In this document: positions 45,030 to 53,800 of the stretch, piece by piece | How positions within the stretch are numbered: the first letter of the stretch is position 1 | How the letters are laid out: each line of letters begins with the position of its first letter | Assembly: GCA_028821405.1 (NCBI GenBank) | Contig: JAPPGK010000003.1 | Span: 1 to 64,000 of the forward strand | Origin: Gammaproteobacteria bacterium | GTDB lineage: Bacteria > Pseudomonadota > Gammaproteobacteria > Pseudomonadales > Azotimanducaceae | Direction: 5' to 3' | DNA length: 64,000 nucleotides | The notes under the pieces: model-generated | What the model saw: only the letters and a program-made list of their open reading frames with translations | What the model was told of the DNA's origin: nothing | Databases searched by the model: none | Program-made: the position numbers and the translations under genes

Positions 45030-45644
45030 TCACGCTCCGTTCGGCCAGTCCCGCGCCGTGTGCTCACCCCAGGGTTTCCGTGCGAACACGCGCTCGACCA
45101 TCGGCACGAATGCGTCGATGGACAGGGTGTCGTAGACGGGGTCGAATGACAGTTGGTCGTAGTCCGCACAGAAGCGGACGGTCATCCCGTAGGCCGGATG
45201 ACCGCGGTGCTGCTCGCGGGCGTTGGCATCGCCGCCGATCTTGTCGAAGTAGTAGTAGCCCTGGAACAGGCCGTGGTGAAGCACCATCCAGTAGGTGTGC
45301 TTGGCGACGTAGGGTCGCAGCACGCCCGCGCCCACTTCCGCGTGATTCTCGGGCGCGAGGTCGTCGCCGATGTCGTGGAGCAGCGCGGCCACCACGATCT
45401 CCTCGCACTCGCCGGCCCGCAATGCCCGGGTGGCGGTTTGCAGCGAGTGCTCGTAGCGATCGACCTGGTAGCCGGGGAACCCGCCCTTGAGGTTCTCGAG
45501 GTAGGCGAGGGCTCGTTCGCCGGTCTTGGCGATGTACGGTTTGGCGAGCTCGTCGAGCAACGCGTAGTCGGCGACGGTGCCCCGGTCCATGCGCGTGAAG
45601 CTCACCGCTGCGCGGACAACCGGTGTCGCCTTTGAATCATTCAT
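45030..45644 (-). CDS. HD-domain protein, possible mixed-valent diiron oxygenase
   Basis: A 204-residue HD protein. Metal ligands are in [14 protein letters not shown] (His), [13 protein letters not shown] (His-Asp), [10 protein letters not shown] (His), [14 protein letters not shown] (His) and YDQLSFDP (Asp). The H-x-x-Q-T/C-A motif in the first helix is a mark of the MIOX/PhnZ/TmpB oxygenase group rather than ordinary HD phosphohydrolases. TmpB makes glycine betaine from a trimethylaminoethylphosphonate; here the gene is divergent from soxBDAG and beside dimethylglycine dehydrogenase. A role feeding the betaine-to-glycine route is therefore plausible, but not shown. Confidence 0.75.
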   Translation of the reverse strand: MNDSKATPVVRAAVSFTRMDRGTVADYALLDELAKPYIAKTGERALAYLENLKGGFPGYQVDRYEHSLQTATRALRAGECEEIVVAALLHDIGDDLAPENHAEVGAGVLRPYVAKHTYWMVLHHGLFQGYYYFDKIGGDANAREQHRGHPAYGMTVRFCADYDQLSFDPVYDTLSIDAFVPMVERVFARKPWGEHTARDWPNGA

Positions 45645-45735
45645 GGGTCGGTTCTCCCGCGCTTCGCCGAGTGGGAAGTATGGTCAAATACCGGGCACTT
45701 GCGAAACTGTGTGTCGCAGCCCGGCGCGTCAACCC

Positions 45736-46986
45736 ATGCAGAAATACTCGCTGTTCAGCCTAGTCCGGCACGCGCGGCGCCATCACGAGGGCTGGCAGCG
45801 GGCGTGGCGCGACCCCGCACCGAAGAAGGCCTACGACACCGTGATCGTCGGCGGCGGCGGGCACGGGCTGGCGACCGCCTACTACCTCGCCAAAGTCCAC
45901 GGCGTCACCGATGTCGCGGTCGTGGAGAAGGGTTGGCTCGGCGGCGGAAACACCGGTCGAAACACCACCATCGTGCGGTCCAACTACCTGCGCGACGAGT
46001 CGTCGCACCTCTACGAGTTCTCGCTCAAGCTCTGGGAGGGTTTGAGCCGGGAGCTCAACTTCAACGTGATGTTCAGTCCGCGCGGGGTGCTGAATCTCGG
46101 TCACACGCTTCAGGACATGCGCGACATCGAGCGCCGCGTCAACGCCAACCGACTGAACGGCATCGACGGGGAGGTGCTCGACACGGCAGAGGTGCAGAAG
46201 CTGGTGCCAGCCATGAACTGTTCACCGGACTCGCGCTACCCGGTGCTGGGCGCATCCTGGCAGCCCCGGGGTGGAATCGCGCGCCACGACGCGGTGGCGT
46301 GGGGGTACGCTCGTGCGGCGGACGCGCAAGGGATCGACCTCCTGCAGAACACCGAGGTCACCGGCATACGCATGCAGAACGGCAAGGTGTCGGGCGTCGA
46401 GACGTCTCGCGGGTTCATTGCGGCGCGCAGGGTCGGATGCGTTGCGGCCGGCAACTCGGGTGTGCTTGCCGCGATGGCGGGATTCAGGTTGCCGATCGAG
46501 TCCCGCCCTTTGCAGGCATTGGTTTCGGAACCCCTGAAGCCGTGCCTCGACACCGTGGTGATGTCGAACGCCGTGCACTGCTACATCAGCCAAGCGGACA
46601 AGGGTGATCTCGTAATCGGCGCGGGTACCGATGCCTACAACGGCTATGGCCAGCGCGGGTCGTTCCCGGTCATCGAACACACCTTGCAGGCGGTCTGCGA
46701 GCTCTTTCCCGCGTTTAGCCGGGTACGTATGAACCGACACTGGGGCGGCATCGTGGACATCTGCCCGGATGCCTGTCCAATCATCGGCGGCACTCCCGTG
46801 GCCGGCCTGTATTTCAACTGCGGCTGGGGGACCGGGGGATTCAAGGCGACCCCCGGTTCCGGCTATGTATTCGCGGATACCCTGGCGAATGAGCGGCCAC
46901 ACCCACTCGCTGCTCCGTTCTCGCTCAAGCGATTCGAAACGGGTGCGTTGGTCGACGAGCACGGCGCCGCCGGCGTCGCCCACTGA
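45736..46986 (+). CDS. soxB: Heterotetrameric sarcosine oxidase subunit beta
   Basis: A 416-residue flavoprotein. The FAD site is [19 protein letters not shown], followed by [31 protein letters not shown] contains the His expected to bind FMN covalently. It oxidises sarcosine to glycine together with the SoxA, SoxD and SoxG subunits. The ATG at 45736 starts [20 protein letters not shown], the standard SoxB N-terminus; the upstream open frame is non-coding. Stop and soxD start share TGATG. Confidence 0.94.
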   Translation: MQKYSLFSLVRHARRHHEGWQRAWRDPAPKKAYDTVIVGGGGHGLATAYYLAKVHGVTDVAVVEKGWLGGGNTGRNTTIVRSNYLRDESSHLYEFSLKLWEGLSRELNFNVMFSPRGVLNLGHTLQDMRDIERRVNANRLNGIDGEVLDTAEVQKLVPAMNCSPDSRYPVLGASWQPRGGIARHDAVAWGYARAADAQGIDLLQNTEVTGIRMQNGKVSGVETSRGFIAARRVGCVAAGNSGVLAAMAGFRLPIESRPLQALVSEPLKPCLDTVVMSNAVHCYISQADKGDLVIGAGTDAYNGYGQRGSFPVIEHTLQAVCELFPAFSRVRMNRHWGGIVDICPDACPIIGGTPVAGLYFNCGWGTGGFKATPGSGYVFADTLANERPHPLAAPFSLKRFETGALVDEHGAAGVAH

Positions 46987-47282
46987 TGCTTCGCATCCGC
47001 TGTCCCTACTGCCAGGAGGCACGCAGCGAGGAGGAGTTCAGCCACGCGGGCGAGGCGCACATCCCCCGACCCGCAAATCCCGATGCGTCGTCGGACGCCC
47101 AATGGGGCGAATACCTGCACCTGCGCCGGAATCCACGCGGGCCGCACCGCGAAATGTGGGTACACACAGCGGGTTGTCGAAGGTACTTCAACGTTCTGCG
47201 CGATACTGTGAACTACGAGATTCTCGCCACCTACGCGATGGGCGAACGGCCTGCGGACGAGCCCGAAGAGGGCGCGCTCTAA
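46986..47282 (+). CDS. soxD: Heterotetrameric sarcosine oxidase subunit delta
   Basis: A 98-residue zinc-binding subunit. CPYCQEARSEEEF at residues 6-18 and VHTAGCRRYFNVLRDT supply the Cys and His ligands. It stabilises the SoxBDAG complex. It starts on the soxB stop and ends directly before the soxA ATG. Confidence 0.93.
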   Translation: MLRIRCPYCQEARSEEEFSHAGEAHIPRPANPDASSDAQWGEYLHLRRNPRGPHREMWVHTAGCRRYFNVLRDTVNYEILATYAMGERPADEPEEGAL

Positions 47283-50200
47283 ATGTCCGGACAGGTGCGC
47301 CGCCTTGCTTCCGGTGGCCGGATAAACCGTGATCGCGGTCTTCGGTTTACCTTCGACGGTCGAGTTCTCGAAGGCTACGCCGGCGACACCTTGGCCTCGG
47401 CGTTGCTCGCCAACGGCGTGGATGTCGTTGGGCGTAGCTTCAAGTACGCCCGCCCCCGCGGAATCGTCGGCCACGGTGCGGAGGAACCCAACGCCATCGT
47501 GCAGTTGGGCAGCGCCGCCGCGAGCGTACCGAATCTGCGGGCGACCCAGGTCGAGCTATACGACGGACTCGAGGCCCGGTCGACCGGCGCGCCGGTCTTC
47601 CAACGCGCCGTCGGCAGACTCGGTCGGTTCCTGCCGGCGGGCTTCTACTACAAGACCTTCATGGGATCGGCACCGCTGTGGATGGCTTCGGAACCGCTCC
47701 TGCGCCACGCGGCCGGCTTCGGGCGCGCGCCGACGGGTGCGGACCCGGATACCTACGACCGAATGAACCGACACTGCGACGTGCTCGTCGTCGGTGCCGG
47801 TCCCGCCGGGCTGTCTGCGGCCTTGGAGGCGGCGCGATCCGGCGCCCGGGTGCTGCTCGCCGACGAGCAGGCGGAGTTCGGGGGGAGCCTGTTGGCCGAG
47901 ACCCGCCCGCTAGGAGTCGACGGCGCTACCAATTGGGTGGACAAGACGATCGGTGAGCTTGCTTCCCGTGCCAACGTCGAGTTGCTGCCGCGTAGCACGG
48001 TCTCGGGCTTCTACGACCACAACTTCCTCACCATCGTCGAGCGACGCACCGACCACTTGGGCCTGGTGTCGCCGAACGCCACCCGGGAGCGCTTGCACCG
48101 GGTCCGCGCCGATCAGGTGGTGCTGGCGACGGGTGCCATCGAGCGGCCCCTGGTGTTCGCGAACAACGACCTGCCGGGCGTCATGCTCGCCACGTCGGTC
48201 GGAACCTATGTCAACCGCTACGCGGTCGTGCCGGGTGAAACCCTCCTGCTCTTCACGACCAACGACCAGGCATACCGAACCGCGCTGGACTGGCGCCGCG
48301 CGGGGCGTGAAGTGTGTGCCATCGTCGACGTCCGCGAGGCGCCCGGCGGCGAACTGGTCGCGGCTGCCAGGGAAGCCGGAATCGAAGTCATTGCCGGCCA
48401 TGTGGTCATCGAAGCCATCGGCCGCGGGCGGGTGGCCCGTGCTGTCATCGCGCCGTTGAACGCGAGCGGCGATGCCCTCGATGGGCCGACGCGTCGACTT
48501 TCCTGCAATCTCATCGCGTGTTCGGGCGGCTGGAACCCCACCTTGCATCTCGGATCGCAGACGGGCGTCCGGCCGCGCTGGAGCGAGGACGCGGCCGCTT
48601 TTCTTCCCGGCGATCTGGGCGTGCGCGCCCTCTGTACGGGCGCCGTGACGGGGACTGGCTCGCTACGCGCGTGCCTCGAGGAAGGTGCGCTCGCCGGGGC
48701 TACGGCGGCATCGCGCACCGGGTTCGGAAGCGGTCGAACCACCTTCGCGGCCCCGGTCATCGATGAGCCCCGGGGAACCCCGGCACGCCCGCTCTACCTC
48801 GTGCCCCATGCCCGACCCGTCAGCCGGGCACCGAAGCAGTTCGTGGACTACCAGCTGGACGTCACCGCAGCGGACATCGAGCTGGCGGCGCGGGAGGGCT
48901 ACAAATCGGTGGAACACGTCAAACGCTACACGGCGCTTGGCTTCGGTACGGACCAGGGCAAACTCGGGAACGTCAACGGGGTCGCCATTCTCGCCCGGGC
49001 ACTCGGCAAGACCATCGCCGAGACCGGCACCACGATGTTCCGGCCCTCGTACACACCCGCAACCTTCGGCACCATCGCCGGACGCGACGTCGGCGAGTTC
49101 TTCGATCCCGAACGGCATACGCCCATGCATACCTGGCACGAATCCAAGGGCGCCGCTTGGGAGAACGTCGGGCGCTGGAAGCGACCGTGGTACTACCCTA
49201 GGGCGGGCGAGACCATGCAACAGGCGGTGAACCGGGAGTGTCTGGCGGCGCGGGACGGCGTGGCCATCCTCGACGCCTCAACGCTCGGCAAGATCGATAT
49301 CCAAGGCGCCGACGCGGCGGAGTTCCTGGACCGGATCTACACCATCGGCTTCCGCCGGCTGGGTGTCGGCCGGTGCCGCTACGGCCTCATGCTGCGCGAG
49401 GACGGGACGATCTTCGACGACGGCGTAACCGCGCGCCTGGCCGAGAACCGCTACCTCATGCATACCACCACCGGCAATGCGGAAGCGGTGTTCGCCTGGC
49501 TCGAGCTTTGGCACCAGACCGAGTGGCCGGACCTCGACGTCCACTTCACCTCGGTGACCGACCATTGGGCCACGGCGGCCCTGGTCGGCCCGAGATCCCG
49601 TGAGGTACTCGCCAAGGTGGGTGCCGACATCGACCTGTCCCGCGACGCGTTTCGGTTCATGGACGTCCGAGAGGGCGAGGTCGCGGGATTCCCCGCCCGG
49701 GTGTTCCGCATCAGCTTCAGCGGCGAGTTGTCGTTCGAGGTCAACGTCCCGGCCCAGCACGGTCGCGGTCTGTGGGACGCGCTGATCGACGCCGGGAGCG
49801 AGTTCGGCATCACGCCCTATGGCACCGAGACCATGCACGTATTGCGGGCGGAGAAGGGCTTCATCATCGTCGGCCAGGACACCGATGGTTCGATGACCCC
49901 CGCCGACATGGGCATGGATTGGGCGGTCCGCCGCAACAAGCCGTTCGGCTTCATCGGTGATCGATCCCTCGTGCTTTCCGATCACCAACGGGCCGATCGG
50001 CCGCAGTTGGTGGGCTTAGCGAGTGCCGACGGCGACACGGTCCTACCCGAAGGCGGGCAGTTGGTCGACGATCCGAAACCGCCCCCACCGGTGCCCATGG
50101 CCGGCCACGTGACGTCGAGCTACTACAGCGCCCGCCTGTCCCGTCCCATTGCGCTCGGCATGGTCAAGGGCGGGTCGAAACGCATCGGCGAGACGGTCTA

Positions 50201-50288
50201 TTGCCCGCTCGCAGACGGTCGGATCCTTGCCGGGACGATCGTCGATCCCGTGTTCTACGACCCCGAGGGGGAACGTCAGAATGTCTGA
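47283..50288 (+). CDS. soxA: Heterotetrameric sarcosine oxidase subunit alpha
   Basis: A 1001-residue subunit. Residues 15-100 form the ferredoxin-like domain (LRFTFDGRVLEGYAGDTLAS); from about 160 is the NAD-binding Rossmann part DVLVVGAGPAGLSAALEAA; from about 620 the GcvT-type folate domains (ESKGAAWENVGRWKRPWYYP, GYGLMLREDG-like, FSGELSFEVNVP). It binds NAD and THF and passes the methyl-derived formaldehyde to folate. Length is normal. Its stop overlaps soxG by eight bases. Confidence 0.95.
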   Translation: MSGQVRRLASGGRINRDRGLRFTFDGRVLEGYAGDTLASALLANGVDVVGRSFKYARPRGIVGHGAEEPNAIVQLGSAAASVPNLRATQVELYDGLEARSTGAPVFQRAVGRLGRFLPAGFYYKTFMGSAPLWMASEPLLRHAAGFGRAPTGADPDTYDRMNRHCDVLVVGAGPAGLSAALEAARSGARVLLADEQAEFGGSLLAETRPLGVDGATNWVDKTIGELASRANVELLPRSTVSGFYDHNFLTIVERRTDHLGLVSPNATRERLHRVRADQVVLATGAIERPLVFANNDLPGVMLATSVGTYVNRYAVVPGETLLLFTTNDQAYRTALDWRRAGREVCAIVDVREAPGGELVAAAREAGIEVIAGHVVIEAIGRGRVARAVIAPLNASGDALDGPTRRLSCNLIACSGGWNPTLHLGSQTGVRPRWSEDAAAFLPGDLGVRALCTGAVTGTGSLRACLEEGALAGATAASRTGFGSGRTTFAAPVIDEPRGTPARPLYLVPHARPVSRAPKQFVDYQLDVTAADIELAAREGYKSVEHVKRYTALGFGTDQGKLGNVNGVAILARALGKTIAETGTTMFRPSYTPATFGTIAGRDVGEFFDPERHTPMHTWHESKGAAWENVGRWKRPWYYPRAGETMQQAVNRECLAARDGVAILDASTLGKIDIQGADAAEFLDRIYTIGFRRLGVGRCRYGLMLREDGTIFDDGVTARLAENRYLMHTTTGNAEAVFAWLELWHQTEWPDLDVHFTSVTDHWATAALVGPRSREVLAKVGADIDLSRDAFRFMDVREGEVAGFPARVFRISFSGELSFEVNVPAQHGRGLWDALIDAGSEFGITPYGTETMHVLRAEKGFIIVGQDTDGSMTPADMGMDWAVRRNKPFGFIGDRSLVLSDHQRADRPQLVGLASADGDTVLPEGGQLVDDPKPPPPVPMAGHVTSSYYSARLSRPIALGMVKGGSKRIGETVYCPLADGRILAGTIVDPVFYDPEGERQNV

Positions 50289-50826
50289 CGGCGTCGGCGT
50301 CGCATGTCGGGAGTCGCGGGTCGGGGCGTTCCTCAACCTCCGCGGCGATGCGGCCGATCCGGGCTTTCGGAACGTCGCCGCGAGTGTCACCGGCGTGGAA
50401 CTTCCCGTTGAGCCGTGTACCTGGCGCCGCCACGCTGGCCACGCGGCGGCGTACTGGCTCGGTCCGGACGAATGGTTGCTGGCGATGCAGAACGGCGTAG
50501 GGGTTGACCTGGAGAGCCGGCTTCGCGACGTACTCGACCCTCGTTGCTCGGTTGTCGACGTCTCGGGTGCCCACGTGCAGGTGGAACTCTCGGGGGAGGA
50601 TGCCGGCAAGGTGTTGCAGAAGTCGAGTCCCTACGACTTCGATCCCCGGAACTTCGGCGTCGGCCGCTGCGTACAGACCGTGTTCGCCAAGGCGACGGCC
50701 CTTGTCGCGGCGAGGGAAGCGGACGCGTTCGACATTGTCTTCCGCCGAAGCTACGCCGACTACTTGCTGCGCTGGCTCGAGGATGCGGCTGCCGAGTACA
50801 ACGCCTCGGACGGGCGTTCCCCGTGA
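50281..50826 (+). CDS. soxG: Heterotetrameric sarcosine oxidase subunit gamma
   Basis: A 181-residue GcvT-like subunit ending the soxBDAG set: RVGAFLNLRGDAADPGF, YWLGPDEWLLAM, VVDVSGAHVQVELSGEDA, KSSPYDFDPRNFGVGRCVQT. These are the usual SoxG strands. The ATG lies in the last eight bases of soxA, and its own TGA overlaps the GTG of the RND transporter, so all five genes are translationally linked. Confidence 0.9.
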   Translation: MSDGVGVACRESRVGAFLNLRGDAADPGFRNVAASVTGVELPVEPCTWRRHAGHAAAYWLGPDEWLLAMQNGVGVDLESRLRDVLDPRCSVVDVSGAHVQVELSGEDAGKVLQKSSPYDFDPRNFGVGRCVQTVFAKATALVAAREADAFDIVFRRSYADYLLRWLEDAAAEYNASDGRSP

Positions 50827-53800
50827 ACCGGCTGATTTCCTGGTTCGCCACCAACCACGTCGCCGCGAACCTGGTGATGGCCTTGGCGATCCTTGCCGGA
50901 CTGGTTTCCATCGTCCGGATCCCCTTCAAGCTCGTCCCCGACATGGACGTGCCCATCGTTACGGTCTCCGTGCCCTACCTCGGGGCCGCCCCCGCTGAGG
51001 TCGAGTCGGCGGTTTGCGCCCGCTTGGAAGAACAGCTCGAAGGGATCGAGGGGATCAGGGAGTTGCGTTCGATCGCCGCCGAGGGCAGGTGCAGCATCGA
51101 GGTGGAGTTCTTCTACGACGTGGACCGGCTACGCGCGCTTGGCGAGGTCGACAGCCGCGTCAATGCCATCCACACCTTGCCGAACGAGACCGAAAAGCCG
51201 ATCGTCGAATTGGCGGAGGTGACGGACCTGGTGCTCGAGGTCGCCGTCACGGGGCCGAAAGACGAACACGTCCTCAAGGAATTGGGGCGCAGGGTCCGGG
51301 ACGACATCCGGCGGTTGCCGGGCGTGACCGAAGCGTGGGTTCTGAACGAACGGCCCTACGAGATCTCCGTGGAGGTGTCCGAAGCATCGCTTTCTCGCTA
51401 CAGACTCTCCTTCGACGACATCGCGTCAGCGCTCCGGAAACGCTCGCTGGACCTCCCGGGTGGCGCGGTGAAGACCGAACAGGGCGAGTTGCTGCTACGC
51501 AGCAGCGGCCAAGCGTACTGGGGAGACGAACTCAAGAATCTGCCGGTGACGAGCCGCGCCGACGGTACCCGCGTGCTTCTCAAGGATGTCGCGGAGGTGG
51601 TGGACGGTTTTGCGGAAACGGTCCAGGGCCTGCGGTTCGACGGCCGTGGGGCGGCGCTGATCCGGGTGGCGAGAGTGGGCAACCAGGATGCGGGGCAGAT
51701 CAGCGAGACGGTCAAGCGCTATGTCGCCGAGGCACCGTCGTACTTGCCCGCCGGCACCGAGCTGGCTATCTGGCGCGATCAGTCCGCTCGGCTCGCGATC
51801 CGGCTGGCAACGCTTCTCGACAGCGGGTTGCAGGGCCTGCTGCTGGTGCTGATCCTGCTCGCACTCTTTCTCCGCCCCCACGTTGCGCTCTGGGTGGGCG
51901 CGGGGATCCCGATCGCGTTCCTGGGCGCGATCTCCCTCATCTACGCCTTCGGCTTCTCGATGGATGCCACGTCCCTCATGGGTTTCATCCTGGCGATCGG
52001 CATGCTGGTGGACGACGCGGTGGTGGTCGGCGAGAGCGTCTACGTCTCGCATCGGCAGGGCGCCGGCCAACTGGCGGGCGCCATCGAAGGTGCGCAGCGG
52101 GTACTGCTTCCCGTCACCTTCGGCGTGTTGACGACGGTCGTGGCCTTTTTGCCGCTGCTGTTCGGCGAAGGCAGGATCGGGGTGATCTTCGGTGTGATGG
52201 CGTCGACCGTCATCTGCTGCGTCATCGCCTCGCTGATCGAGTGCATGACGGTGTTGCCTGCCCACTTGGGCCATCGCAGCACGCGCTTGCCGCTCGGCGA
52301 GTTCGGGCTGATCCTGCTCGCGATCGTCATCGTGGCGTCCCTCGCCCTCGCCCCCAATCTGCGCCTCGGCGCCGCGCTCGCGGTCGCGGCGGGCGCCTTG
52401 CTATGGGCATTGCACATGACGGGCTGGCTGAACAGGCTCGGGAGCCGCTTCACCCGCGGCCAGGTGCGCTTCGAGTCGGCGCTGGCGTGGTTCGTCGCGA
52501 ACCCCTTCCGGCGGCTCGCCGAGCGAACATTGCGGAACCGGGCCCTGGCTCTCGCGGCGGGATTCGTCGTGCTCGTCCTGGCAGCGGCCACCGTCTACAG
52601 CGGGCACGTGCCGTACTCCTTCACCATGCCGACCAAGGGCGATTCCATTGTGGCCAGGCTGACGATGCCGTTGGGCAGCAGCGAGACGGCGACGGCCGCG
52701 ATCGTGGACCGGCTGGCGTCCACGGCGTGGGAAGTCCGGGCGCAGGTGACAGCCGCACACGAGGAACCGGTGGTCGAGCACATCGTCGAGACCATCGGCG
52801 CGCACCCCGCGGCAGGCGTCAGGCTGGGCTTCGGGCGGGACCGCGCCGCCGCTCACCTGGGCGGCGTCACCATGCAGTTGACGCCCAGCGAAGGGCGTGA
52901 GATCACCACCAACGAGGTGGCCGCGCTCTGGCGGGAGCTCAACGGGCCGGTGCCGAGCGATGTCAGGCTGGTATTCCTGACCGACCGGGTTGCACGGACG
53001 CCGGGGATCGACATTCGGCTCACGGGATCGGACCCGGCGAGCCTAGGCAATGCGGTGGCGGCGGTTCGCCGCGAGCTCGCGACCTTTCCGGGTGTCTACC
53101 AGATTGCCGATACGTTCCGAGTCGGCAAGGAGGAGTTGCAGCTTGCGGTCACGCCTGCCGGGGAGGCGTTGGGGCTGACGCTCGCCGAAGTCGGCCGGCA
53201 GGTGAGACAGGCGTTCTACGGCGAGGAGGTGCAGCGGGTGCAACGCGGTCGGGACGATGTCCGCATCATGCTGCGCTACCCGGCCCTCGACCGCCAGTCG
53301 CTTGCGTCGCTCGATGCGTTGCGCATCCGCACAGCGGCGGGTGGCGAGGTGCCGTTCAGGACGGTTGCCGAAGTGACCCAGGGCCGGGGACTCGCGGACA
53401 TCGAGCGCGTGGATGGCAGTCGCACGGTCAATGTGACCGCCGAGACCGACCGGAGCGTCACCACACCGGACGCCGTGCTTCGGCAACTCGACCGGGGCTT
53501 CCTCGCGGGCCTGGTCGGCGCATACCCGGGCATCAACTATTCGCTGGAGAGCGACAACGAGCAGGCCGAGACGATCGCTAGCATCGGACCGGTACTCATA
53601 CTGGCGATCGCGGTCATCTACGCCCTGCTCGCTATTCCGCTCAAGTCCTACACGCAACCGTTGATGATCATGGCGGTGATCCCGTTCGCTTTCGTTGGCG
53701 CCGTCTTCGGCCATGCGCTGATGCAACCGTTCGGATTGGTTCTCGGGATCTCGATGACGTCGATCTTCGGCTTCGTTGCCGCTTGCGGTGTGGTCGTCAA

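Noticed and set aside
50544..50822. Longer open frame upstream of the RND gene
   Set aside because: It overlaps soxG in another frame and its translation is arginine/glycine-rich noise; the GTG overlapping the soxG stop gives a proper RND N-terminus.
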